Assembly: GCA_964035575.1 (NCBI GenBank)
Contig: OZ037884.1
Location: 372,001 to 436,000 of the forward strand
Direction: 5' to 3'
Length of the DNA: 64,000 nucleotides
DNA from: Rhynchopus sp. YZ270_cl-10
Lineage: Eukaryota > Euglenozoa > Diplonemea > Diplonemida > Diplonemidae
The notes beneath the pieces are model-generated. The model saw only the letters and a program-made list of their open reading frames with translations, was not told the origin of the DNA and did no database searches. Shown in pieces: positions 39,592-52,000 of this stretch (the first letter of the stretch is position 1; each line of letters opens with the position of its first letter). The position numbers were made by a program, and so were the translations under genes.

Positions 39592-40256
39592 CGTGTGAAA
39601 TAGAAGAACAGCAGACCACTTTCTACAGTTCTATCAAAAAAAATGAAAAAAAAAAAAGCCCAGTTGGGGTCTGTAATGAAAGGAATTTGAATTAATGAAG
39701 TATGACAGCGAAATCAGGGGATGAATGAGGAAATATTTTATGGGGGGAAACTATTTTTTTCTCTGGTGGGTTTCGATGATGAACGGATATTTTTGTGTGT
39801 GTGTGATATGGTAGAAGAAAGGCTTTTATTTTGTTTTTTTTTCTTTTTGAAAACTCACATATCGGTTGTTGCCCCCCTTATATAATAAGGGAAAGAACAA
39901 AAAAGCACCACGCCACAGAGTTGCATACACAAAAACCTGGTAAGATTCCATAAACCTTATCTTACAAACCCCCTCCCCCACCCTACCCCCTTTTTGTGAT
40001 AATCGTGATGGATTTGACTGAAGGAAAAAAAAAAACAAGAAAAAATGCTAACGCAACCAAACCGTCTGCATGCTGCACACCGCTTTGTGCCAATAAACAC
40101 AGATGCTTCGTTGCACATTTCCCCCACCATACGGGCTAAATTTGGTGGTGTAGAATATGTGCATCACAAAGATAGGGGTAAATGCACACTTTGCATCATT
40201 TCCCCTCCCCCCCTTACCCCATAGGCCCCCACGCAATATATAAAAAAACAGCAGTT
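39592..40256. other. Intergenic spacer
   Basis: AT-rich, no gene. 40256 is just downstream of the PINX1-type stop codon. Confidence 0.5.
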
Positions 40257-42492
40257 CTATTTCTTCGACTTTTTCTCCTTCTTCTCCTTCTTCTCTTTTT
40301 TCTCCTTCTTTTCTCTCTTCTCCTTTTTCGCTCTCACCTCTTCGGCAGGAATTTCACCTCTGCCGCTGTTGAATGACGCAAAAGTGGAGTTTCTCGACGC
40401 AAGTGTCGATGGTGCGAGAGTTTTGCCGTCACCGCCTGCTGCCTGTGAATCAAAAGAAAAAAGGTGAAGTAAATAATTTGACGTGTTTTAATGTAGATAA
40501 TCGTAAGGGGGGACGTAAATTTATGTGGATGGATTACATTCTTTTTTGTTGTGTCGACAATCACCTGCTAGTGCAGGATCTGTACTCAATGTTGCCCGAA
40601 GGCTAAAGGGGGGGTGGACCTATTATCCGGGTAGACCTATTATCCCTAGGATAATAGGTCCCCCTGTTTTGGAGTTAAATTTTAACTTTTTAACTTTTGG
40701 GATGGTAAAAAAAATTTTATTAAAAATTTGGGGTGGGATTCTGGCGTTCGGCCAGTTTGCGTGCTCGCTTTCATGCCGGTTTTGCCAGCGCAGGCTGCAG
40801 CAAGGCCATCTTCCTTCCTGGCGTTGCAGCTGGGGCAGAGGGTCTGAGGATGATGGTGGGGCTGGTTGGGCAGGTTGGGCTGCTTGTACTTCTGCTGCTG
40901 GGGCATCTATCTCCATCACCTCAGAGTCCACAGGGCTGTCTGGCTGCTCCACCTCCAAGACCTCTTCCTTCACCTGCAGCAGCTCCTCCTTCACCTCCCC
41001 TTTGCGCACCTTTGCCTTGTGCGTTGAACATCGCGTCCAGGCGCTTTTTTCCCTTAGGGAGGGCTTTTGGTGGCTTTGCTGCCAAAAGCTCGCATCGTCG
41101 TCCTCAGTCTCGTCGTCTTCAATCACCATCACGGCCTCCCTGTGAGCTTCCAGAGGTTCCGCAACACGTTAGCTAGCGCCGCAGGCGCACGGTGCGCTAC
41201 TTTTTCTTTCGCCATGCTGCATTCCCCCATTCCGGTTAAATTGAAGAAAATTGTCCCCTACGAGTAGAATTCTGTGGGGGGGTAGGTGAGAGGCGGGTCG
41301 GAGCCCCCGCCCCTCACCTACCCCCACCCCAGCCCCAATCCAAAACCCAAATTACCTCCGTATGGACACGTATGGATTCTACCTTTTCAAAAATAATTCA
41401 CGTATGGATTTCCATACGTTCCACACGTGGAGCGTATCTCTGGTTTACAGGATTGTGCATGTTTAAGGGTAAAAAGGGGGGGAAAGAGTGACCGGGATAG
41501 CAGCGGGATAACAGCGGGATAGCAGCGGGATAATAACAATTTTTAATCGACTTAAAATTTGGTCTGAAAGCGAAAATCTGAAATTTTAGGGTGGATAATA
41601 GGTCCACCGTCCCTTTAATGTACTTTTTTTTTTTCTATGATTTCTCTAATATCTAGCCTTTTCTCTAATATCTCTCCGTGAGCACGGTTGGATGACTAAA
41701 ACAAAGTTGACTTGAAATACAAAGCCCTCTCGTAAACAGTGTACCTATAAAAAAAAAATTTCACTTTTATGATGCAGACAACCGTCTCATCGAAATTCCT
41801 TTAGCTCACAAATACTACCTTTTAGGCTGAACACTTTTTTGTAACAAAAAATCGTTTTAAAAATAGCATACCATGGACGCAAAGTAGTCCGACATAGAGA
41901 GGGTTGCTGTCTTCTGCATCACTGTTAGGTTGTCGTCCCGCTTCTTTTGTGCCTTGGCTTCTTCTTTTGCCTCCTTTTTGAGACGCTTCTTTTCTGCTTT
42001 GCCTTCACTGTCGCGGTTGTTCGCGCCACCAGCCTTGCCTACGATGACCGATCGTTCGTGGTCGTTTTGTTTGAATTCTGCCTTTGCGCGGACGACTTTG
42101 CGGTTGTAGAGACGCTTGGACGCGACAAGGTTGCCTAGCTTTGGGGCAGGCCCCTGAGGGGAGGGAGGCACGTACACACCTGCAGCAGCGTCAGAGGATG
42201 ATGACGAACCAGACGACGCGCTGTCCGCACGTTTTCGCTTCCCCTGAAGCCGCACCAACGTGTCCTCAAAGCGCGTAGTGTTCGACTTCCAACTGCTCAC
42301 ATCCATTCCCGTCCCCACACCACGTGTGTCCTCCTTCACCTGCACCTTGACATGCTCCGTCAGCCCGTCCTCATCCTTCCCCAGCCCCTTCCCCTCGTCC
42401 CACCCCATCTTCTGCAACAACTTAAAGCCAAGCTTCGTCTTGCTCTTAGACCACGCTGTGTTGTTCGGGTCGTGCCTCCCATCCTTCACCAT
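40257..42492 (-). CDS. PINX1: PINX1/Gno1-type G-patch protein
   Basis: Exons 41872-42492 and 40257-40442, 268 aa. The 1,429-bp intron 40443-41871 (GTATGC...TTCACAG, phase 0) contains a whole TIR element. The N-terminus DPNNTAWSKSKTKLGFKLLQ and KMGWDEGKGLGKDEDG is the G-patch (about 19-65), in the PINX1 arrangement with HVKVQVKEDTRGVG next. The middle is basic and Ser-rich; MSDYFASM closes exon 1. Exon 2 gives the lysine-rich nucleolar tail (EEVRAKKEKREKKEKKE... ending KSKK). PINX1/Gno1 proteins act in rRNA/snoRNA maturation with a DEAH helicase and, in animals, restrain telomerase. The last exon is assigned here because its frame, phase and Lys-rich tail fit. A C8-AG acceptor-like site lies 32 nt upstream of the ATG. 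Confidence 0.88.
40549..40603. repeat. GTGTCGACAATC repeat, copy 2
   Basis: As at 1689-1750, and likewise directly left of a TIR element. Confidence 0.65.
40604..41617. mobile_element. 1-kb TIR element inside the PINX1 intron
   Basis: Ends TAAAGGG...GGTGGACCTATTATCC (40604-40627) and the inverse (41590-41617); the inner 16 bp are perfect. TA on both edges may be the target duplication. The left end also has a local palindrome GGACCTATTATCC...GGATAATAGGTCC. The interior holds a G+C-rich minus-strand open frame (40623-41132, EVKEELLQVKEEVLEVEQ, Pro/Ala-rich), a GCGCCGCAGGCGC box (about 41176) and repeats of CGTATGGA near 41360-41420. No transposase. Confidence 0.65.
41702..41748 (+). repeat. 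TTGACTTGAAATACAA repeat, short copy in intron
   Basis: TTGACTTGAAATACAAAG, CCCTCTCGTAAACAGTGTACC. Lies within the PINX1 intron, right of the TIR element. Confidence 0.65.
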
Positions 42493-43787
42493 TGTTAACT
42501 TTTGATGTGGTGTTGTGTAGCCTGGGGGGGGTTATTAGAGTGAGTAAAAGAACCCAATATATTTTTATGAAAAACAAAAGGGGGAGCTTTGGGTACAAAA
42601 ATGGGGGATGTCTTGGGACAAAAAAAGGTTTCCGTGTTGGAGGGGGTAGGGTAGTGTTTATTCACTAGCAGTCAAAATGTAAAGTAAAAAAAAAGTGATT
42701 TAAGTACATCAAACAGCCGAGGTCCAGCTGGGAAAAAAGTAGAAACGCACAGTGACGTACAGGCAATGCGACATTACATGAGTGGGTGAAAACACAACTA
42801 CATAAATGTGGAAGGGGTAAAAAAGTGCGAGCGCTATGCTGTTCTCTGCTCGCATAACCAGGGGGACATCGCATACTACGTCGTGCAATTGTTCATTTAT
42901 TCTTCTGACCCCGAAGATAACCACCTCCACTTCCGGCTGTCTTGCTTCACATGTGCCAGTCTCAATGGACCAAACTCTTTCATGAGGTACTCAAGTCCAT
43001 AGAGATTGAACACCACTCCGTGTGTCTCGCACTACTGGCCGTCCCTTTGATCTGTTGTGCACAATACAGGAAACCGACGTTTCACCAGAGGGTGCTTCAT
43101 AACAGAGGGAGCGACGTCTGTTCACGATTTGTTTGCACGATCCCCTCCGATGCATTCCCCTCCCAATGCATCTTCTATCTCGAACCCGGTTCAGTCTTCC
43201 GTCTCCATTACATGGATTCCTTGTAAAGCCTTCACCGAAAGTGTATCCGTATGCAAGTCATAACAGTTGCCACCTCTGTAGAATATCATCAATATGAAGG
43301 AATTCTTCAACATTAAGAGTGCCACGCCACTTTAGACTCTGATGACAACAATCACATCAAAGACCAAATCTCAATAACAATTGCACGTGCTTTTACATAG
43401 TCAGCTGACTTGATAAATCCACAACATTCAAGGACGTTAGACAACATAACGCAAACGCCTACTGTAATACTCGAAGGATAACACCCACAAACACACACAC
43501 TTTCAAAAGTGTAATGTAATATGGGGAAAGTCTATACGGGGAGAAGGAAGGAAACACAAATCAGGGTTTCCATTAGGTAACAGTCAATATCCTATACTAT
43601 CATGTCCAGAAATACAAAAAATACTCAGATAAACAAAACCTCATCACACAAAACAAAGTATCACAAAAAAAAACTCTAAACAAGTATCTAGGAATACATA
43701 ATGTTTAGTCAAAAAACGGAACCATCTCAATGTCAGCTTTTCATGAGTCTGAAACTCTTGTATTGTAATGTATTATAACGCGTTGTT
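42493..43787. other. Gene-free boundary region before the satellite
   Basis: G+C rises at 42800-43260, with partial open frames on both strands (for example plus 42808-43002). None is continuous or recognisable; it may be a decayed gene. 43260-43780 is AT-rich without features. Confidence 0.4.
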
Positions 43788-46700
43788 GTCTGACCCACAA
43801 AACGGGCGCTTTTGAACGAGCTGTTTTCTAACGCACAAAACGGACGCTTTTGAACGCGCTGTTTTCTGACGCACAAAACGGACGCTTTTGAACGCGCTGT
43901 TTTCTAACGCACAAAACGGACGCTTTTGAACGCGCTGTTTTCTGATGCACAAAACGGGCGCTTTTGAACGCGCTGTTTTCTAACGCACAAAACGGACTCT
44001 TTCGAACGCGCTGTTTTCTGACGCACAAAACGGACGCTTTTGAACGCGCTGTTCTCGCACAAAACGGACGCTTTTGAACGCGGTGTTTTCTGACGCACAA
44101 AACGGACGCTTTTGAACGCGCTGTTTTCTGACGCACAAAACGGACGCTTTTGAACGCGCTGTTTTCTAACGCACAAAACGGACGCTTTTGAACGCGCTGT
44201 TTTCTAACGCACAAAACGGACTCTTTCGAACGCGCTGTTTTCTGACGCACAAAACGGACGCTTTTGAACGCGCTGTTCTCGCACAAAACGGACGCTTTTG
44301 AACGCGCTGTTTTCTGACGCACAAAACGGACGCTTTTGAACGCGCTGTTTTCTGACGCACAAAACGGACGCTTTTGAACGCGCTGTTTTCTGACGCACAA
44401 AACGGACGCTTTTGAACGCGCTGTTTTCTAACGCACAAAACGGACGCTTTTGAACGCGCTGTTTTCTAACGCACAAAACGGGCGCCTTTGAACGCGCTGT
44501 TTTCTGATGCACAAAACGGACGCTTTTGAACGCGCTGTTTTCTAACGCACAAAACGGACGCTTTTGAACGCGCTGTTTTCTAACGCACAAAACGGACGCT
44601 TTTGAACGCGCTGTTTTCTAACGCACAAAACGGGCGCCTTTGAACGCGCTGTTTTCTGATGCACAAAACGGACGCTTTTGAACGCGCTGTTTTCTAACGC
44701 ACAAAACGGACGCTTTTGAACGCGCTGTTTTCTAACGCACAAAACGGGCGCTTTTGAACGCGCTGTTTTCTAACGCACAAAACGGACGCCTTTGAACGCG
44801 CTGTTCTCGCACAAAACGGACGCTTTTGAACGCGCTGTTTTCTAACGCACAAAACGGACGCCTTTGAACGCGCTGTTCTCGCACAAAACGGACGCTTTTG
44901 AACGCGCTGTTTTCTAACGCACAAAACGGACGCCTTTGAACGCGCTGTTTTCTGATGCACAAAACGGACGCTTTTGAACGCGCTGTTTTCTAACGCACAA
45001 AACGGACGCCTTTGAACGCGCTGTTCTCGCACAAAACGGACGCCTTTGAACGCGCTGTTTTCTGATGCACAAAACGGACGCTTTTGAACGCGCTGTTTTC
45101 TAACGCACAAAACGGACGCCTTTGAACGCGCTGTTCTCGCACAAAACGGACGCCTTTGAACGCGCTGTTTTCTGATGCACAAAACGGACGCTTTTGAACG
45201 CGCTGTTTTCTAACGCACAAAACGGACGCCTTTGAACGCGCAGTTTTCTGACACACAAAACGGACGCTTTTGAACGCGCTGTTTTCTGATGCACAAAACG
45301 GACGCTTTTGAACGCGCTGTTTTCTAACGCACAAAACGGACGCCTTTGAACGCGCTGTTTTCTGACGCACAAAACGGACGCTTTTGGACGCGCAGTTTTC
45401 TGACACACAAAACGGAGGCTTTTGAACGCGCTGTTTTCTGACACACAAAACGGAGGCTTTTGAACGCGCTGTTTTCTGATGCACAAAACGGGCGCCTTTG
45501 AACGCGCTGTTTTCTAACGCACAAAACGGACGCTTTTGAACGCGCTGTTTTCTGATGCACAAAACGGACGCCTTTGAACGCGCTGTTTTCTAACGCACAA
45601 AACGGACGCCTTTGAACGCGCTGTTCTCGCACAAAACGGGCGCTTTTGAACGCGCTGTTTTCTGACGCACAAAACGGACGCTTTTGAACGCGCTGTTTTC
45701 TAACGCACAAAACGGGCGCTTTTGAACGCGCTGTTTTCTGACGCACAAAACGGACGCTTTTGGACGCGCAGTTTTCTGACACACAAAACGGAGGCTTTTG
45801 AACGCGCTGTTTTCTAACGCACAAAACGGGCGCTTTTGAACGCGCTGTTTTCTGACGCACAAAACGGACGCCTTTGAACGCGCTGTTTTCTAACGCACAA
45901 AACGGGCGCTTTTGAACGCGCTGTTTTCTGACGCACAAAACGGACGCTTTTGAACGCGCTGTTTTCTGACGCACAAAACGGACGCCTTTGAACGCGCTGT
46001 TTTCTAACGCACAAAACGGGCGCTTTTGAACGCGCTGTTTTCTGATGCACAAAACGGACGCTTTTGAACGCGCTGTTTTCTGACGCACAAAACGGACGCT
46101 TTTGAACGCGGTGTTTTCTGACGCACAAAACGGACGCTTTTGAACGCGCTGTTTTCTGATGCACAAAACGGGCGCTTTTGAACGCGCTGTTTTCTGACGC
46201 ACAAAACGGAGGCTTTTGAACGCGCTGTTTTCTGACGCACAAAACGGACGCTTTTGAACGCGGTGTTTTCTGACGCACAAAACGGACGCTTTTGAACGCG
46301 CTGTTTTCTGATGCACAAAACGGAGGCTTTTGAACGCGCTGTTTTCTCATGCACAAAACGGGCGCTTTTGAACGCGCTGTTTTCTGATGCACAAAACGGA
46401 GGCTTTTGAACGCGCTGTTTTCTGATGCACAAAACGGGCGCTTTTGAACGCGCTGTTTTCTGATGCACAAAACGGAGGCTTTTGAACGCGCTGTTTTCTG
46501 ACGCACAAAACGGACGCTTTTGAACGCGGTGTTTTCTGATGCACAAAACGGACGCTTTTGAACGCGCTGTTTTCTAACGCACAAAACGGACGCTTTTGAA
46601 CGCGCTGTTTTCTGATGCACAAAACGGAGGCTTTTGAACGCGCTGTTTTCTGATGCACAAAACGGAGGCTTTTGAACGCGCTGTTTTCTGATGCACAAAA

Positions 46701-48607
46701 CGGGCGCTTTTGAACGCGCTGTTTTCTGACGCACAAAACGGAAGCCTTTGAACGCGGTGTTTTCTGATGCACAAAACGGACGCTTTTGAACGCGCTGTTT
46801 TCTGACTCACAAAACGGGCGCTTTTGAACGCGCTGTTTTCTGACGCACAAAACGGACGCTTTTGAACGCGCTGTTTTCTGACGCACAAAACGGGCGCTTT
46901 TGAACGCGCTGTTTTCTAACGCACAAAACGGGCGCTTTTGAACGCGCTGTTTTCTGATGCACAAAACGGACGCTTTTGAACGCGCTGTTTTCTGACGCAC
47001 AAAACGGACGCTTTTGAACGCGCTGTTTTCTGATGCACAAAACGGAGGCTTTTGAACGCGCTGTTTTCTGACGCACAAAACGGGCGCTTTTGAACGCGCT
47101 GTTTTCTGACGCACAAAACGGAGGCTTTTGAACGCGCTGTTTTCTGACGCACAAAACGGACGCTTTTGAACGCGCTGTTTTCTGATGCACAAAACGGAGG
47201 CTTTTGAACGCGCTGTTTTCTGATGCACAAAACGGAGGCTTTTGAACGCGCTGTTTTCTGACGCACAAAACGGGCGCTTTTGAACGCGCTGTTTTCTGAT
47301 GCACAAAACGGAGGCTTTTGAACGCGCTGTTTTCTGACGCACAAAACGGACGCTTTTGAACGCGCTGTTTTCTGATGCACAAAACGGAGGCTTTTGAACG
47401 CGCTGTTTTCTGATGCACAAAACGGAGGCTTTTGAACGCGCTGTTTTCTGATGCACAAAACGGGCGCTTTTGAACGCGCTGTTTTCTGACGCACAAAACG
47501 GACGCCTTTGAACGCGGTGTTTTCTGATGCACAAAACGGACGCTTTTGAACGCGCTGTTTTCTAACGCACAAAACGGGCGCTTTTGAACGCGCTGTTTTC
47601 TAACGCACAAAACGGGCGCTTTTGAACGCGCTGTTTTCTGATGCACAAAACGGACGCTTTTGAACGCGCTGTTTTCTGACGCACAAAACGGACGCTTTTG
47701 AACGCGCTGTTTTCTGATGCACAAAACGGAGGCTTTTGAACGCGCTGTTTTCTGACGCACAAAACGGGCGCTTTTGAACGCGCTGTTTTCTGACGCACAA
47801 AACGGAGGCTTTTGAACGCGCTGTTTTCTGACGCACAAAACGGACGCTTTTGAACGCGCTGTTTTCTGATGCACAAAACGGAGGCTTTTGAACGCGCTGT
47901 TTTCTGATGCACAAAACGGAGGCTTTTGAACGCGCTGTTTTCTGACGCACAAAACGGGCGCTTTTGAACGCGCTGTTTTCTGATGCACAAAACGGAGGCT
48001 TTTGAACGCGCTGTTTTCTGACGCACAAAACGGACGCTTTTGAACGCGCTGTTTTCTGATGCACAAAACGGAGGCTTTTGAACGCGCTGTTTTCTGATGC
48101 ACAAAACGGAGGCTTTTGAACGCGCTGTTTTCTGATGCACAAAACGGGCGCTTTTGAACGCGCTGTTTTCTGACGCACAAAACGGACGCCTTTGAACGCG
48201 GTGTTTTCTGATGCACAAAACGGACGCTTTTGAACGCGCTGTTTTCTGACTCACAAAACGGGCGCTTTTGAACGCGCTGTTTTCTGACGCACAAAACGGA
48301 CGCTTTTGAACGCGCTGTTTTCTGACGCACAAAACGGGCGCTTTTGAACGCGCTGTTTTCTAACGCACAAAACGGGCGCTTTTGAACGCGCTGTTTTCTG
48401 ATGCACAAAACGGACGCTTTTGAACGCGCTGTTTTCTGACGCACAAAACGGACGCTTTTGAACGCGCTGTTTTCTGATGCACAAAACGGAGGCTTTTGAA
48501 CGCGCTGTTTTCTGACGCACAAAACGGAGGCTTTTGAACGCGCTGTTTTCTGACGCACAAAACGGACGCTTTTGAACGCGCTGTTTTCTAACGCACAATA
48601 GCTATTT
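43788..48607. repeat. 38-bp satellite, array I (about 126 units)
   Basis: Unit in two halves: ACGCACAAAACGGACGCTTT + TGAACGCGCTGTTTTCTG. Variation sits at a few fixed sites: ACGGAC/ACGGGC/ACGGAG, TCTGACG/TCTAACG/TCTGATG, CTTTTG/CCTTTG, GCGCTG/GCGGTG; some units are 5 bp shorter (GTTCTCGCAC). Ends at the CAATAGCTATTTCC boundary sequence. Long minus-strand open frames are a by-product (three units make 38 codons). Confidence 0.97.
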
Positions 48608-49025
48608 CCCTCCCTCCGTCCGGCGCCCTAGGGATTCAGGAGTGCGGAAGAAAAATGACCGAGGGCCGAAGGCCCGAGGGCGTTTTTTTTACGCACGAGT
48701 GGATCCCGAGGGCCCGGGGAGGGAGGGATGAGGCTTTCCCTCCCGCGGGTGAGGGTTTCCGACCCTTAAAATACAAAAAAATGCCATTTTACAGCCTGTA
48801 AAGTAAAAGCCCGGTGCAATCACTTTACAGGCTGTAAAGTATCGTATCAATAAATATGTGATGCTCAAAACATCAAAATTTTTCGGTTTTTCGCATTTTT
48901 GGGCTGGTCTGCGACCAAAAAAAAAATTTTTTTTTGGCTGAAAAATGTCTTTGCCAAAAAAAATTTTTTTTGGGAAAGTAAAAATCCCGCCGACTTTACT
49001 TTCCCGATCCCGCCGGGAGGGAAAA
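48608..49025. repeat. Spacer block S, copy 1
   Basis: About 418 bp, nearly identical to 58660-59077 and 61720-62137. Contains two strong inverted repeats: TTTACAGCCTGTAAAG/CTTTACAGGCTGTAAA (16-bp arms, about 48784-48839) and GGGAAAGTAAA/TTTACTTTCCC (11-bp arms, about 48973-49006), plus A9T10-type runs and GGGCCGAAGGCCC. No ORF of note. Confidence 0.9.
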
Positions 49026-52000
49026 CGAACGCTTTTGAACGCCCTGTTTTCTGACGCACAAAACGGACGCCTTTGAACGCGCTGTTTTCTGACGCACAAA
49101 ACGGACGCTTTTGAACGCGCTGTTTTCTAACGCACAAAACGGACGCCTTTGAACGCGCTGTTTTCTGACGCACAAAACGGACGCTTTTGAACGCGCTGTT
49201 TTATAACGCACAAAACGGGCGCCTTTGAACGCGCTGTTTTCTGATGCACAAAACGGACGCTTTTGAACGCGCTGTTTTCTGATGCACAAAACGGAGGCTT
49301 TTGAACGCGCTGTTTTCTAACGCACAAAACGGACGCTTTTGAACGCGCTGTTTTCTGACGCACAAAACGGACGCTTTTGAACGCGCTGTTTTCTAACGCA
49401 CAAAACGGACGCTTTTGAACGCGCTGTTTTCTGATGCACAAAACGGAGGCTTTTGAACGCGCTGTTTTCTGATGCACAAAACGGAGGCTTTTGAACGCGC
49501 TGTTTTCTGATGCACAAAACGGGCGCTTTTGAACGCGCTGTTTTCTGACGCACAAAACGGACGCCTTTGAACGCGGTGTTTTCTGATGCACAAAACGGAC
49601 GCTTTTGAACGCGCTGTTTTCTAACGCACAAAACGGGCGCTTTTGAACGCGCTGTTTTCTGACTCACAAAACGGGCGCTTTTGAACGCGCTGTTTTCTGA
49701 CGCACAAAACGGACGCTTTTGAACGCGCTGTTTTCTGACGCACAAAACGGGCGCTTTTGAACGCGCTGTTTTCTAACGCACAAAACGGGCGCTTTTGAAC
49801 GCGCTGTTTTCTGATGCACAAAACGGACGCTTTTGAACGCGCTGTTTTCTGACGCACAAAACGGACGCTTTTGAACGCGCTGTTTTCTGACGCACAAAAC
49901 GGACGCTTTTGAACGCGCTGTTTTCTGATGCACAAAACGGAGGCTTTTGAACGCGCTGTTTTCTGATGCACAAAACGGAGGCTTTTGAACGCGCTGTTTT
50001 CTGACGCACAAAACGGGCGCTTTTGAACGCGCTGTTTTCTGATGCACAAAACGGAGGCTTTTGAACGCGCTGTTTTCTAACGCACAAAACGGGCGCTTTT
50101 GAACGCGCTGTTTTCTGACGCACAAAACGGACGCTTTTGAACGCGCTGTTTTCTGATGCACAAAACGGACGCTTTTGAACGCGCTGTTTTGTAACGCACA
50201 AAACGGGCGCTTTTGAACGCGCTGTTTTCTAACGCACAAAACGGGCGCTTTTGAACGCGCTGTTTTCTGACGCACAAAACGGACGCTTTTGAACGCGCTG
50301 TTTTCTGACTCACAAAACGGGCGCTTTTGAACGCGCTGTTTTCTGACGCACAAAACGGACGCTTTTGAACGCGCTGTTTTCTGACGCACAAAACGGGCGC
50401 TTTTGAACGCGCTGTTTTCTGACGCACAAAACGGACGCTTTTGAACGCGCTGTTTTCTGACGCACAAAACGGACGCTTTTGAACGCGCTGTTTTCTGATG
50501 CACAAAACGGACGCTTTTGAACGCGCTGTTTTCTGACGCACAAAACGGGCGCTTTTGAACGCGCTGTTTTCTGACGCACAAAACGGGCGCCTTTGAACGC
50601 GCTGTTTTCTGACGCACAAAACGGACGCTTGTGAACGCGCTGTTTTCTGACGCACAAAACGGACGCTTTTGAACGCGCTGTTTTCTGACGCACAAAACGG
50701 GCGCTTTTGAACGCGCTGTTTTCTGACGCACAAAACGGACGCTTTTGAACGCGCTGTTTTCTAACGCACAAAACGGACGCTTTTGAACGCGCTGTTTTCT
50801 GACGCACAAAACGGGCGCTTTTGAACGCGCTGTTTTCTGACGCACAAAACGGACGCTTTTGAACGCGCTGTTTTCTGACGCACAAAACGGACGCTTGTGA
50901 ACGCGCTGTTTTCTGACGCACAAAACGGACGCTTGTGAACGCGCTGTTTTCTGACGCACAAAACGGACGCTTTTGAACGCGCTGTTTTCTAACGCACAAA
51001 ACGGACGCTTTTGAACGCGCTGTTTTCTGACGCACAAAACGGACGCTTGTGAACGCGCTGTTTTCTGACGCACAAAACGGACGCTTTTGAACGCGCTGTT
51101 TTCTAACGCACAAAACGGACGCTTGTGAACGCGCTGTTTTCTGACGCACAAAACGGACGCTTTTGAACGCGCTGTTTTCTAACGCACAAAACGGACGCTT
51201 TTGAACGCGCTGTTTTCTAACGCACAAAACGGACGCTTTTGAACGCGCTGTTTTCTGACGCACAAAACGGGCGCCTTTGAACGCGCTGTTTTCTGACGCA
51301 CAAAACGGACGCTTGTGAACGCGCTGTTTTCTGACGCACAAAACGGACGCTTTTGAACGCGCTGTTTTCTAACGCACAAAACTGGCGCTTTTGAACGCGC
51401 TGTTTTCTGACGCACAAAACGGACGCTTTTGAACGCGCTGTTTTCTGACGCACAAAACGGACGCTTTTGAACGCGCTGTTTTCTGATGCACAAAACGGGC
51501 GCTTTTGAACGCGCTGTTTTCTGATGCACAAAACGGACGCTTTTGAACGCGCTGTTTTCTGATGCACAAAACGGGCGCTTTTGAACGCGCTGTTTTCTGA
51601 TGCACAAAACGGACGCCTTTGAACGCGCTGTTTTCTGACGCACAAAACGGGCGCTTTTGAACGCGCTGTTTTCTGACGCACAAAACGGACGCTTTTGAAC
51701 GCGCTGTTTTCTGACGCACAAAACGGACGCTTTTGAACGCGCTGTTTTCTGATGCACAAAACGGACGCTTTTGAACGCGCTGTTTTCTGATGCACAAAAC
51801 GGGCGCTTTTGAACGCGCTGTTTTCTGATGCACAAAACGGACGCCTTTGAACGCGCTGTTTTCTGACGCACAAAACGGACGCTTTTGAACGCGCTGTTTT
51901 CTGACGCACAAAACGGACGCTTTTGAACGCGCTGTTTTCTGATGCACAAAACGGACGCTTTTGAACGCGCTGTTTTCTGACGCACAAAACGGACGCTTTT

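Noticed and set aside
38965-39598. 189-codon plus-strand frame opposite the K/R-rich protein
   Set aside because: Hydrophobic Val/Leu runs are the complement of Lys/Arg/Tyr codons; the minus frame has better protein character and matches the strand of all other genes.
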